Shown: positions 12,051-23,422, numbered from the stretch's first letter. The stretch is 64,000 bases of DNA from Boothiomyces macroporosus (GCA_027604185.1 JADGKB010000028.1:1-64000); one strand, 5' to 3'. Numbers and translations are program-made. The notes: generated from the letters alone by a model not told the origin.

Positions 12051-13904
12051 TTATTTGAATTTTTCCAATTCTAGTTGGCAAGCTTCATCAAATAGCTTGA
12101 CAACATGATCGCAAATCAAGTCATGGAAATCAGAGACCGTTAAAGATTGGTTTTCTTGGTATAACTTTGTCAAGAATGTCAAATCCACACTAGTAATATT
12201 GGTAATGTTTTGGAATGCTTGCAGGCCTCTTTTAGTCAGTAGAGCAATTTGTTCTTTTGAAGGGGGCTTTATCTCTGTTTTACTGGCAGGCTTTGGCCCT
12301 TCAGCTTTTGAAATTACCACAGAGTTTTCGACCTCTTTTACAGTTTGGCTGTCATCTGCCTTCATCTTTTTCCTTGCAGGTTCTTCAGAAGCGTCCATAG
12401 AGTCGGTTACCGATGTTGAGGCGACAGCATTTTCATGCAGGACCGATTCTTCCTCCATTTCAGATTCTTCTCGAGATTCTTCTTTAGCTACTTTGACAAT
12501 CCTTTTTGTAGTTTTCTTGGGTTCAGCAGGATTTTTCTTTGGTCTTCCCCGTTTTGCTTTCATTGCAGGAACCTTTTCATCTGCTAAATCCTCAACTAAA
12601 AGAGATTCATTACTGACAAAAGAACTTTCCACCACTGATGTTTCGCTTGTTTTCTTTTTCCTACCTCTTTTAGCTTTCGGTTTCTCTTCAACAGGCGCCT
12701 CTACTGGAGCTTCTTTTTTCTTTCTACCTCTTTTCTTTGGTGATAGCTTTACTACCTCTGAAGAGAATGTTATATTCGTTTCATCTGGATCATTTTCATT
12801 GCCCATTTCAGAAGGTTCATCCATTGGAATTACAGATTCTTCAGAAATTGTACTTTCATCTACTGCAGTTTCATTTACTACTTCCTTCTTTTTTCTTCCT
12901 CTTTTCTTTGGTTCAGATGAATCAGTAATTTCCTTTTTTTTTCTTCCTCTCTTTCCTTTAAGAGCCATTTCTTGTAGTGCTTGAATAGTTTCTTGAGGAT
13001 CTTCCTCCACTACAGTTTCTTGAATACTCTCTTCAATAACCGAAGGTTCCTCAATTACAGGCTGAATCGCATCCTTCTTTTTTCTACCTCTCTTTGGGTT
13101 TTCTTTTGTTTCAAGTATTTCTGAATTCTGTACAACTTTTTTAGGCCGACCTCTCCTTTTCGGCTTTTCTAATTCAGTACTCTCTTGAGTAGTTTCCATT
13201 TCGCGTTCATTTTCCAATTCCTTTGCAGTTGCAGTTTCCTTGTCTTGGTTAGTAGAGGGTTGAACAGTCTCCATTGATTTTCCTTCCTCCTTTTTCGATC
13301 TTGTTTTCTTTTTTGGTTGTAATTTTTCAACAAGTTGAACAATAATACAATCAGGTGATCTCTTCTTGTGTTCCATTCTAAGTGAATCATAAAGTACAAT
13401 ATATCATCATCTGGTTCAAATCCGTCCAATGAAATGTCGCAATACAAGCAACAACAATGATCTTTACTGTCGCCAAGAGGAGAAAATAGAAATCCTCCAT
13501 TAATCATCTAAATTAACATGAATTACTTGATCTATTGTTGGTGTTTTTTGTTCATCGTTTGGATACGGCCATTCCAATCCAACAAATACATCCCTTAGTA
13601 ACTCTACTTGAAAATCTCGCTTTTGTATACCTGTATTCCAATCATAATCGCCGGGAAGAGAGCTGTACAGTAAACAATAGGAGCAAGGATCCATCAGGTG
13701 CTTCTCTAGAGGGTGCATATCAGAGCAATCAATAGTTTTTGAACAAAAGAAGCAAGTGAGAAGCAGGTTGTTTGCTTTTGATGGAGTATGATAGAACCCA
13801 AGTTTAGATAGTATTTCAGGTGATTGGCCAGGTATATCTGACGGGAATTTTTTCTTTTTTCTGGAAGAGTTGAAGCTCTTCAGTCGCTGATCTTCGTACT
13901 GCAT
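12051..13904 (-). CDS. BIR1: Bir1/survivin homologue (two BIR domains, AT-hook-like repeats)
   Basis: Probable inner-centromere subunit of the chromosomal passenger complex. Three exons (13527-13904, 13398-13507, 12051-13377; introns 19 and 20 nt) give 604 aa. BIR1 (residues ~5-80) opens RLKSFNSSRKKKKFPSD, with SPEILSKLGFYHTP and CFFC but degenerate later zinc ligands. BIR2 (~125-185) has GGFLFSPLGDSKDHCCCLYC, GFEPDDD and a canonical H-x6-C (EHKKRSPDC), assembled only after both introns are removed. The middle ~300 residues hold seven basic blocks (RRGRPKK, KRGRKKK x5, KRGRPKK) between acidic Ser/Glu spacers. The C-terminal ~60 residues are helical (FLTKLYQENQSLTVSDFHDL), as in fungal Bir1, where this end binds partner subunits. 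The basic blocks look like AT-hooks and may bind DNA directly. Confidence 0.9.
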
Positions 13905-13950
13905 CTGGATTAGTTTTTCAAAAAAAAGTTAAAAATATTACTTTATACAT

Positions 13951-14842
13951 TTATTTCCAAGAAAAGAAGGATTTCTTTTCATTGATCCCAATCTTTTCAA
14001 ACATGTCTTCCAATCCAGTTGTTTCCTAGATTAACAAAAAATACCTGAGTCTTGAAATATTTTGGTGGCTCAATTATAAATTCTTTGGAAATCGGATCAA
14101 CAGTGGGTTCGACTTGTTTTTCACTCAGGAAAATACTTTGGATTCCTGTCAAGCTGTCAAACAAATCTTCACTTTTTTCTACTGCTGGCTCTTCTTTTTC
14201 CTGTTCATAAATATCAATTTCTTTGATTATAATCTTCTTTTTTTTCTTTCCTATCGTAGAATAAAGTATTATTGGAGCAAGCAAGTAAAATCTGAACCAA
14301 GCAGTGATCAGTAGTATTTGAAGAATTTGGCGCTTCCCAAGGTTACTGGGTGTCTTTAATATTTTCAGTCTCGGTTTGGTGTAGATATAATAGCATATTA
14401 CAATGTATTCTACAGTCCTGAAAAGGTAATATATATATGAGAATCGGATAGATTCAAGTACAATTATTGATTGGTTATTAAAGCTGTTTGCAAATAAATC
14501 TGTAGGGACTGAATCTATCCAAAGTGATTTCACTTCTGGTATATTCACAATAAAGTAAGCAATTTGAAATATACACTTGAATGTAATATACCAGCCCGTT
14601 ATTACTCTAAATCTTTTGTGATTAAATTGTTTTTCGGGTTTTTGAGCCGGTAGAGATTCCTTCCTTTGTAGTATTGTTGGATGTTGAATTGACTTTAAAT
14701 AAAGCTCTACTTTTGGTTCACATACTTTACACACTTGGGGGTACTTTTTGTGCAACTGTTCTATATCTTCATCTTGATTACTATTTTGTATTATGTTGAG
14801 AACTAGGTTTTGGTTATTTATACATTCATCACAAAAGATCAT
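13951..14842 (-). CDS. IMA1: Ima1/NET5-like inner nuclear membrane protein
   Basis: A 290-aa protein in two exons (14045-14842, 13951-14025; 19-nt intron). The N-terminal Ima1 zinc domain has C4, C7, C38 and C41 in the pattern CDECINNQ ... YPQVCKVCEPKVELY. This is followed by several hydrophobic stretches (about residues 80-100, 125-150 and 180-205). The C-terminal exon ends TGLEDMFEKI. In fission yeast Ima1 sits in the inner nuclear membrane and helps tie centromeric heterochromatin to it. Shorter than fission-yeast Ima1, lacking much of its C-terminal membrane region. Confidence 0.8.
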
Positions 14843-14946
14843 TTTTTCTTTTTTGATGAAATGTGGCTGGAATGATATTTGAGGCTGAATAGAATATCAG
14901 ACTGAACAGGATTGTGTAAGCAATTAGGTATGAAAACATAATGTAT

Positions 14947-15521
14947 TTAATCATCAAAGTTGAATACCGAGTAAGCTGGTGCGTCCAACTTGGAGATTCC
15001 ATTCAATCCTTTTAATTCAATCAAAAAGATGTATTGGACAGTCTTTCCACCACATTGCTTTACTAAATCACCGGCTCCTTTTGCTGAACCACCAGTAGCA
15101 ATCAAATCATCCAGGATGACCACATTCTGACCTGGTAGTACACCATCTTTGGCAATTTCAAAGGAATCCTAGATTGAACGAATAATTACACTTCCGTACT
15201 CAAGCGAATAAGTGACTTTGTGCGTAGGCGGTGGGAGTTTTCCTGCTTTGCGAACTGGTTGAAAAGCAATTCCCAAAATGCTAGCAACCCAAGGACCTAC
15301 AATCAATATTACTAACCTAACAAGAATCCTCTAGAGTCTAATCCCACGATAACATCAATTTTCCCCAAGGATTTGATGTGGTTGGCGATATGGTTTACTA
15401 GAGTTTGAGTGGCGACCGGGTCTTTGAAGATTGGAAAGATATCTTGGAAAAGAATTCCTGGAATCGGAAAGTCTGGAACTGCTCTGAGTAAGCCTTTGAT
15501 TTTTTCAAGATCCATTGACAT
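14947..15521 (-). CDS. APT1: Adenine phosphoribosyltransferase
   Basis: Purine salvage enzyme that converts adenine and PRPP to AMP. Three exons (15317-15521, 15190-15296, 14947-15168; introns 20 and 21 nt) give 177 aa, the normal family length. Visible signatures: [14 protein letters not shown] at the N-terminus, [17 protein letters not shown] across intron 1, [20 protein letters not shown] across intron 2, and the PRPP-binding loop [17 protein letters not shown]. Divergent from NAD kinase. Confidence 0.97.
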
Positions 15522-15872
15522 TTTTTGAAAGATTTTGGAGCACAGACTTTTACTAATATTTTGTTATGCAAATATTTAGGGTTACTCCAAATACGAGTGT
15601 CTCGAACAGATATGCTTGTGGATAGATAGCGTTAGTGGATAATTTCATACAAGCGAGACTTTGGGCAATTGTCGCGGCTTGCAAGATTAATATAACAGAT
15701 GTTCCCAAACTATCCGCATTCAGATGAACAGTGAGTTACAAGCATCTGAAGGGGAATGAAGCATTAGTGTTAGCCATTGTTTCTTTTCAAGCCATGCCCA
15801 CGCTGAATGAAGCCCATTAGGGACCCACGCTCAATTATAAAACCCTAGAATTAAAAATTTTCAAATTCCCTA
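15522..15872. promoter_or_regulatory. Divergent APRT/NADK intergenic region with TATA box
   Basis: A 351-bp region between two start codons. On the plus strand TATAAAA lies at 15836-15842, 31 bp before the NAD kinase ATG, a good distance for a TATA box with a very short leader. The octamer CCCACGCT occurs twice (15797-15804 and 15824-15831), 27 bp apart, just upstream of it. A regulatory role for the octamer is a guess. Confidence 0.5.
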
Positions 15873-17188
15873 ATGGAACAGCAATTCTTGAATATTATAT
15901 CGCCTATATCATCGTCGCTCAATAACCTTATTTATGAATTCGAACAGCCAGAGCCTGCACCAGAAATTATCAAAAGAAGGCCGCCTTCTCCAATTAGAAG
16001 AACAAAGTCGCCTCGACTGATTTACAAGCGCAGAATGTCTTCGCATTCCAATTTAGCAAAGACCTCGGTTGGTTTAAGAGAGTTGGCCAAAAAGATTGGT
16101 AACCATTGCTGATTGTAGGGCAGGCACCTTTGACTTGGGAATCTCCACCAAAAAGAGTCTTGATAGTTACAAAAATATCCGACAGCTCATTAACTCAGAT
16201 GGCTGTTGACGTTTCTAGCTGGCTATTGCGTTTGGGAATGATTGTCTATATCGAAAAACCACTTTATGAAAGCTACTGCACCATCCCTGGAGCAGATTCT
16301 ATTGAAATTCATGAATATAAAAAGGAAAAGGGTGATAATTTCTTATTCTGGGATGCTGAATTTTGCGCTACTAGAGGAGCAGACGAGATTGATTTTGTAA
16401 TCACTTTTGGAGGTGATGGAACAGTGCTGTTTGCTGCCTGGCTGTTTCAGCAAAAAGTACCACCCATCATTCCCTTTAACCTGGGAAGTTTAGGATTTCT
16501 TACTGTGTTTGGAAAGGAAGGCATGGTTAATACTATTCAAGGATTGATTGAAAATGAAAAAGTACATTGGAATTAATTGCAGGGAATGAGAATGAACTTT
16601 AGAATGCGGTTTCAATGTACAATCCATCGTCAAAATAAGGAATCAAGCGACCATGGAAGCGCTTTTCAAGTAATTATTACTGACATAGGTGTTGAATGAT
16701 TTGGTCGTTGATAGAGGGCCTTCACCATTCCTTAGTAAATTGGAATTGTATGGAAATAATTCCCATTTAACTACAGTGCAAGCTGATGGTCTGGTTATTG
16801 CTACTCCCACTGGTAGTACTGCTTACTCTTTATCTGCTGGAGGGTCGGTTGTTCATCCTGATGTGTCTGCAATATTGGTAACGCCTATCTGTCCGCACAC
16901 GGTAATATTTTTTAACCCTAGCTGTCGTTTAGACCAATGATACTTCCAGATACTATGGATATACGGATACTGGTTCCCGAGGATAGCAGATGTACCGCCT
17001 GGGTGTCATTTGATGGAAGGCACAGGGTACACTTGACTGCTGGAGATTCTATTCAAATAGTAGCGTCGCAGTTCCCTGTGCCTACTGTTTGCTTGGTTGA
17101 GCAATCTGAGGACTGGTTCCATGGACTAGAGACTTGTTTGGCCTGGAACAAAAGGGAGAGACAAAAGTCTTTGTATAAATCAATGTAA
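15873..17188 (+). CDS. NAD(H) kinase
   Basis: Makes NADP from NAD and ATP. Five exons (introns 16099-16118, 16562-16582, 16670-16688, 16902-16921; 19-21 nt) give 411 aa. The catalytic GGDGT motif is clear (DFVITFGGDGTVLFAAWLF), followed by PFNLGSLGFLTVF, LNDLVVDRGPSPFLSKLE, the NAD-binding ADGLVIATPTGSTAYSLSAG, and PICPHTLSFRPMILPD joined across the last intron. Residues 1-75 are basic and low in conservation (RRPPSPIRRTKSPR), as in fungal cytosolic NAD kinases Utr1/Yef1, which this most resembles. Confidence 0.96.
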
Positions 17189-17220
17189 TAAAGTAATTTA
17201 AAAAATACAAATACAATCTA

Positions 17221-18153
17221 TTAGTGATGTCGATATTTAGTCACGAACGCAGCAGGTATCCAGCCGTAATTGGTTTCTTTTTTATGCTGTGGTTGGGGAG
17301 GACCTCTTCTAAATCGTAATGGGTTCTGTTCCTGACTGCCACTAATTACAGCGTGAGATTTTAAAATTCTTCCAAATATCCAAGTGCCTTGTCTCTTACG
17401 TACCATAATAATATCTCCCTTTCGAATGGACAATTCGATATCACTTCTTGCGTCAAAGTCGTGCAAAGCTATTACTCTTTCTTCTTCCGTTTCCATTACA
17501 GACGACGCTTCAGAATCTACTACTGATGCCGCATGTGATTCTGAATCAGCTTCTGGCGGGAAATATACTTGTGGGGTTCTTGCGTTCGATAAAGCCAGCG
17601 GAACACTCTTGATTGCAACCTGCTTGACAGGCGATTGGCTGGTGGCCAAAATATCATGGTACATGCTTCCAAGATAGCCTTCAATTACTGGGGTTTCTTG
17701 GACTTGCTTATTTTCTGGTGAAAGGTTAACCATAGGATCATTTGAAGTAAACCTAGCTTTACGAGGTTGCTGCGGTTTGTTTTTGACAATTTCTTTTTTG
17801 GCAACAGTCATTGCAGGCTTTTGGTTGGTCTTTTCTTGCTCAACATTTGGCTGAACAGTTGGTTTAGTTTCAAATTCCTTGTTGGCAGGGAGTTTGTTGA
17901 TTGAAGTGGCGAGCATACTGCTAATTTTCATATAGGTCGCAGCTTGAGCATTTATAATCGCTCGAAGTGCACTAGTTGCATCTACTTGATTCGTTTCGAC
18001 TTGGTCAATCCAATTAGCAACCTCCAGCGACTAGTTTTATTCATTAATTACCAGCTTGTTAAACTGCTTGCCAATAGGAGTAAGTTGGCTTTGAATGAAA
18101 ATCGCACCTAATGATTCACTTGAATTTTTTAACGCTAGCAACTCTTCTTGCAT
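17221..18153 (-). CDS. C-terminal SH3-domain protein
   Basis: Two exons (18052-18153, 17221-18030; 21-nt intron at 18031-18051) give 303 aa. The N-terminal ~90 residues look helical (MQEELLALKNSSESLGAIF onward). A Lys/Pro/Gln-rich linker follows. The last ~80 residues are an SH3 domain: RVIALHDFDARSDIELSIRK, then GTWIFGRIL and YGWIPAAFVTKY, with a ~25-residue insertion (RFRRGPPQPQHKK) in the loop before the last strand. A helical N-terminus with a C-terminal SH3 recalls Abi-type adaptors, but the N-terminal sequence does not match the Abi homeodomain-homologous region well, so no symbol is given. Confidence 0.8.
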
Positions 18154-18362
18154 GTATATTTTTTTGAAACCTGAAACTTTTCTTCATTTCAGCCCATCTT
18201 GCCATAAAGAGTGGCGAAGTGATACAAGACCGCTGCCGCGTAATTTTCCCATTTACAGCATATTACAATGGAATAATAGATTCGACCTGTCAAAGCGAGA
18301 CAATCTTCTATGGTGTGGCTTGGTTACTATGTAATAACGTCATTGTGAAAAATATAGTTAGC

Positions 18363-19203
18363 ATGTCAATCAAGCCTGTTAAAAATTCTAAAAATCCAAA
18401 GGGAAACCCATTATTGGTTAAAGGGGTCGTTGGAAAGACTAGACCAACAGTATTTGACCTGCCTGATGAAAGTCATGTCTATGGCAAGCCTGTCATACGA
18501 AACCCATCGGAAAGCGCAGTTCCAGGTAAGGCTAGATCTAACGTAGTTCTTCAGCATTGGAATGTCAAAGCGATGAGCAAACAAACTGTTCCTGCGTTGG
18601 ATTACATTACAATGAATCGCAATACTGCCAGTAAAGGTATTATCACCCCAAAGGAAATTAGAAAATACAGAAAAGACAATCCTGTTCGCCTCAAAGAAGG
18701 AGAACATTCCATGTATAGAAGTGATGTAGATCCCAACGGAATCAACTGTGTTTATACTAGGGCAAAAGCCAAACTTCCTAGCGATTCCAACCCTCAATTT
18801 ACTTATGGCAAGCCAACTAGGTACATTGATAGTAATTCAGGCCTTCTACGCCAGTCGCAAAACTGATGACTGACCACTATCAAAAGGAATGGGGAAAGAC
18901 TGTAGAAGAGGAGAACAAACTCAAAGAACAAGCTGCAAAGGTATTTCAATTTGACCGTAGGAAAGAAAGAACAAAAAGAAAAGCTCAAAGCACCATGCTA
19001 CTCATCACAAAGTGGCTCCAAAGCAAAAGTTTGTGTGGGAAAAAGATCCAAAGGAGCTTTTCAAGATGACCAAGTTCAGAAAAATTCCTGCAACCGTTGT
19101 ATCACACAGAGAAGAAAAACATGAGAGCCCAACCCCAATTCCAAACTTTGTGGAATTGAATATCAAGACTGCAAACGGAAAAGTAAAAATACCTATCTGC
19201 TGA
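18363..19203 (+). CDS. CFAP77: Cilia- and flagella-associated protein 77 homologue
   Basis: A microtubule inner protein of the doublet B-tubule in other eukaryotes. Three exons joined over two 20-nt introns give 266 aa. Family blocks: GKTRPTVFDLPDESHVYGKP, LQHWNVKAMSKQTVPALDYI, MNRNTASKGIITPKEIRKYR, and FTYGKPTRPSTPVAKLM. The last block appears only after intron 1 is removed, and RPSTP is the best-kept motif of the family. After intron 2 comes a Lys-rich segment, then APKQKFVWEKDPKELFKMTK. The ATG at 18363 is chosen; an upstream in-frame start would add an unrelated hydrophobic leader. Confidence 0.9.
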
Positions 19204-19269
19204 TACCTGTAAATGCTGTGTCAAATAAAAAGAAATAAACAGGTCATGCGATTTGACTTTTTTTAGAAA

Positions 19270-19878
19270 ATGGACAAGGATGAAGAGATTCTAAAAATGA
19301 TATTCAATCCAGGTGAGTCTTTGCTGATTGAAAGGACGGGAATTTGTGTTCAATCAAACCTCCGGCGATGTTCCAGAACAGGATATTGATCCTTCCCTCT
19401 TAATGAAACTGAAGCAATTTGAATTTGAAGCTGTGGATGCAGCTCAGAAAGAGGACTATCCAAAGGCTTTAGAGTTACTGGATTCTGCTATTTCGATGCA
19501 TTCAACTTATGCCTCCGCATTCAACAATAGGGCTCAAGTGTATAGAATACTGGGAGAAGAGGACAAAGCATTGCAGGATATTGAAGTTGCTATCAAATAC
19601 GGAGGGCCGGCTACATTGAAACAAGTAAGGCTAGATTAATCAAATGGCGTACACTCAAAGAGCAATAATAAACAAACATGCTGGCAGAGAAGCGGAGGCA
19701 GAAAAAGACTTTGCAAAAGGTGTGTATTACTTGACGGTAGGTGCTCAGTACGGTAATGAAGTAGCTCAAGCAATGGTAAAGAACAACCCATATGCAAAAT
19801 TGTAAATCGTGTTAACTCAGATGCAACCAAATGGTAAGCGAAGCAATGGCTAAGCTCGCTCAAGAAAAGTCAAAATAG
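19270..19878 (+). CDS. TTC36: TTC36-like tetratricopeptide-repeat protein
   Basis: Five exons give 174 aa, the family length. After a leader (KMIFNPGREFVFN), TPR helices run through EAVDAAQKEDYPKALELLDS, then YASAFNNRAQVYRILGEEDK. The third repeat is AYTQRAIINKHAGREAEAEK and the end is NPYAKLCNQMVSEAM, matching the family's NPYAxLCNxML. Intron lengths are 22, 22, 21 and 19 nt. The second intron (19625-19646) starts GTAAGG but must end in TG, not AG, to join KQ to AYTQR as in relatives. TTC36 (HBP21) is an Hsp70-interacting protein in animals; its role here is unknown. Confidence 0.88.
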
Positions 19879-20492
19879 TACTCATGTACTTGATACAGTC
19901 TCAGTTTAATAAATAATCATCAAATATGATCAGGATTTTCAGTGTTAAAACCATCATTGACTGTGATAGGTTCATAAATTCAGCTGTACAAATGATTTCA
20001 CACAGCATAGAGTAAGATTGTACAATTCATACAGCAAAATTTACAAATCTAGGGAAATGTAATCCTCTTGGGTGTGTTGAACAACGACGGCATCGAGTAG
20101 TGCAACGACCTATAGAGAGTAATTTTATCTGGGAATCATTTTGACTGAGAATTGCATCTAGTCGCAATCGCCAGCTTCGATAGTTCCGATTAAAATTGAA
20201 AAAGAAAAAAAAGCCACTTTATAGTGCTGTGGCTTACCCAGAGATTGAATTGGTTAGCACTGTTGACGACATTAATGAGACTAAACAGCAGCTTACCATC
20301 AGATAAGTAACCGCAACTAATTTGGGTGTTTCAAAGCATTCAAAACTATTTGTTATTTGTAAATTGCAAGTGCAGGTTGAATTCAATTAATAATGCTATT
20401 CCATTGAGAGTTGGTTCTGATTGTAATACAGCAAAGTTAATGTCTGGTTTGTACATGCAACGTAGTCGTGGCGCAATTCTACTTTTACAATC
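19879..20492. other. Possible small multi-exon minus-strand gene, unresolved
   Basis: A 614-bp gap between TTC36 and SEY1. On the minus strand several exon-like pieces show: a frame reaching down to 20346 containing PDINFAVLQSEPTLNGIALL, a piece near 20235-20315 (YLSDGKLLFSLINVVNSANQ), and a possible last exon VVALLDAVVVQHTQEDYISL ending TAA near 20040. Candidate introns include a GC-AG one of 22 nt and a GT-AG one of 21 nt, but I could not join the pieces into one consistent frame. The ORF to 20549 overlaps the first SEY1 exon antisense, so its true start must be lower. No family recognised. Confidence 0.25.
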
Positions 20493-22949
20493 ATGACCAC
20501 AACCCAAATACAAATCATCGATGAGAATCAGAAATTCAAGTAATTTCACTTAATGATAGTGAAGCGGATAACCCTGCGAGTGTCTGGTCACTTAACGATG
20601 CTGGTTTTGACTACAGCGTGATCGCAGTGTTCGGATCACAATCCACAGGAAAAAGTAAGCCGATACTGATGCAGGTACCCTTTTGAATCACTTATTTTCA
20701 ACTACGTTTGATGTTATGAATGCGGAAACCGGAAGAAGCCAGACTACCAAAGGGATTTGGATGTCTAAAACCCCTACAGCAAATATGCTTGTTTTAGATG
20801 TAGAGGGAACTGACGGAAGGGAGAGAGGAGAAGATCAAGTACACTCGTTGCTTTAATTCAGGATTTTGAAAGGAAGAGTGCGTTATTTTCGTTGGCGACA
20901 GCAGAAGTTGTCATCGTCAACATGTGGGAGCAAACTGTTGGTTTGTACAACGGAGCCAACATGTCCCTACTAAGAACTGTGCTTGAAGTAAACCTGCAAT
21001 TGTTCCAAAAGAATGGTACATCTAAAACGTGTTTGTTTTTCGTATTGAGGGATTCGACTGCTCAAGCTCCTTTGGAAAAGCTCGCAGAAACTTTGAAGAC
21101 TGATTTAGAAAAATTATGGACTGGGATATCCAAGGTAGCATGCTATTAATTTAGCCACCAGGAAAAGAAAATGCTCTTATTAGTGATTATTTTGATTTCT
21201 CGTTTGCCAGAGTAGCTCATAAAATCTATGCGGCAGACAAATTCGCAGCAGATATGCTGGAAATCAAAGAAAGGTAATCTAGTATTAATCAAGATTTTTC
21301 AACAAAGCTCATCCCGAATATGTCTTGAAAAGCAAGTATCACAAGGGGATTCCAGCAGACGGTTTCCATCATTTTGCAAAGTCAATCTGGGATAAAATTT
21401 TGGCAAATAAGGACTTGGATTTACCAACGCAACAACAGCTTTTAGCTCAATATCGCTGTGATGAAATTGCAAAGCAAATATTTACGACATTCAACGGAAC
21501 ATTACAATCATTCAAGCCTCTTTTGGATTCTGGTCTCATTGTATCTGACTTTGGTCAGCAGTCTAACACAATCATAAGCAGTTCAATCGGTACATTTTCA
21601 AATTGATCTTAGCCTCATTCGACAAAGATGCGCAACGATATCACTCTGAAACTTATAAAGCCAAACGATTGGAGTTTATTGAAAAGATGCACTCCAGCTT
21701 GCACGTTTATTTCTTGCAACAATTACGAAACCTCCATAAAAAATGCATTGGATTATTTCAAAAAACAATTGCAGACAAGCTACGGGGTGATGATTCTCAC
21801 TTTTCTGTAAAGTTGGAGGAATCTCAAAATGTTGCAAAGCAAGAATTTATGCAAGTATGTAAAGAAGCGTGCATTAAGGATGCCAACTGGACATACGACC
21901 AATATTACACTGCATTTTTAAAAGACATAGAAGAGTTGAGCGCTCAGAAAAGAGAAGAGGCTCTAAATCGCCTGTCAAAATCGATTGAAGTAAATTGCGG
22001 TTAATTTAGAAAACTATGCTGACAAAGTTAGCTGAGCCAGTGGTGGTTCTTTTAAACGACGCTCCAAACGATCTTTGGACTAAAGCTGTAGAAATTCTTT
22101 CCAATGTTATTGAAGAAACTAAAAGATTGTCGGAAGTAAAGTTGTCAGAATTGGGTGTATCTGAGGATGTTGTGCAGGTTTCAGTATTGACTATGAAGCA
22201 TCAAGCTTGGGAGTTGCTATTAAAAGTCGCTAAAGATGAAGTAGCGGATGTCCAAATCTTGGAAAAATTGCGAAGAAGATTCGAAAGCCAATTTAGATAC
22301 GACGATAAAGGGTTACCAAGAGTTTGGAAGCCAACAGATGATATAGATAGTTTGTTTGCTGTTTCCAAGGAAAAAGCGGAACAGTTGCTCACATTAATCT
22401 CAAAGTTTGATGTCCCTACCAGCTCTCTTGATCAAGATATCGTTCAAAATTCTGATTTTGATGTTTCATCCTTCCAAATCATTTCTCCTACGCGCCAACA
22501 AGTTGTAAGAGAAAGATTTGGAAAGGAGGCAGATGGTTTATATGTGGAAGCTAAAAGATCCACTGTGGCCTCCAGAGCTGTGATTCCTCCTTGGTTCATA
22601 GTCATGACCATTGCATTAGGATGGAACGAGTTTTTGGCAATTTTAAGAAACCCTTTGTTAACACTCCTATTCTTGATTGCAATTGCAAGTAAGTATTGTT
22701 TTAACCGCAGCATCTTATTTGATTTACTACACCAAAATGGGAGGACCTGTACTCCAAGTTGTAAAAGCCAGTACCAGAGAGGTCGGAAACCAAGTTAAAG
22801 AACAATTGAAGTCAAGTGGCTATGACTTGGATACTATGATTCCATCTGCAAAAGACTACATTTCCAAGATTGTGAACGGTACTCAACCACAAGCTGGGGG
22901 CGATGAAATTGAAATGGAATCCATAACTCAAGAGAAGAAAGAACAATAA
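20493..22949 (+). CDS. SEY1: Sey1/RHD3-type dynamin-like GTPase (ER fusion)
   Basis: Drives homotypic fusion of ER tubules, the fungal counterpart of atlastin. Nine exons over eight introns (20, 20, 23, 20, 20, 23, 20, 22 nt) give 762 aa, normal for the family. GTPase motifs: P-loop GSQSTGKS, split by intron 2 right after GK; switch region [27 protein letters not shown]; and the guanine-specificity FVLRDST. Then the long helical bundle, a membrane hairpin near the C-terminus ([18 protein letters not shown] and [11 protein letters not shown], then a second short hydrophobic stretch after intron 8), and a cytosolic tail. It stops 4 bp from the convergent MED21 stop. Confidence 0.97.
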
Positions 22950-22953
22950 ATAG

Positions 22954-23422
22954 TCATGTTAGATCTGATTTTAATGAATTATTTTGAATATCAATTACTT
23001 GTCCCAGGATATTTTGCAAATACTCCATCATCTCTTCTGCTTCTCTCACAGCTTCCTCCAGTTCTTTCCCAACGATATGGTTTTCTTTTTCCAATTGCTC
23101 CAGTTGGTGAATCTTGATTAATGATCTGATACCTGCTGCTCTTCTGTCTCTGTAATTCCTGGAAGATTATCTATCAGAAAGTCAATTACTTTGGCTGTCT
23201 CTACAATATCTTTGGAAACGGATTTCGATAGCTCTAAGGTTAACTCTGGCAACCTTTATTTCCTTCTGCATTTGTCTTTATTTGTTCAGGAGTCCAGCAA
23301 GTGATTGGGATTTTGGGATTCGTTTCCATCAGCGGTGCATCCCTCTGCAGCGCTCCAACTGATATATAAAAAAGCTCTGATAATTTGTCTATACACATTT
23401 GCAGCTGGGTCAATCTATCCAT
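22954..23422 (-). CDS. MED21: Mediator subunit 21 (Srb7)
   Basis: A middle-module subunit of Mediator, pairing with Med7 in other eukaryotes. Three exons over two 20-nt introns give 142 aa, the usual length. The N-terminus MDRLTQLQMCIDKLSELFYI is the family signature. SKDIVETAKVIDFLIDNLPG with ITETEEQQ follows across the introns, then a C-terminal coiled coil (LEEAVREAEEMMEYLQNIL). The start is at the ATG at 23422, 121 bp from the divergent CFAP97 start. Confidence 0.93.

Noticed and set aside
13405..13425. tRNA-like B-box word GGTTCAAATCC
   Set aside because: It lies within the second BIR domain coding exon and has no cloverleaf partner sequence. No other tRNA candidate was seen in the window.
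12051..13904. Separate BIR-domain gene and AT-hook-protein gene
   Set aside because: Two introns of 19 and 20 nt link them in frame, and the second BIR domain is complete only when the pieces are joined (GFEPDDD to EHKKRSPDC).
17221..18153. Abi (WAVE-complex) adaptor
   Set aside because: Only the general layout (helical start, C-terminal SH3) agrees; the conserved Abi N-terminal pattern was not found.
19625..19634. A 10-nt intron GTAAGGCTAG in TTC36
   Set aside because: Too short to hold donor, branch site and acceptor, and it would insert four residues absent from relatives. A 22-nt GT-TG intron fits better.
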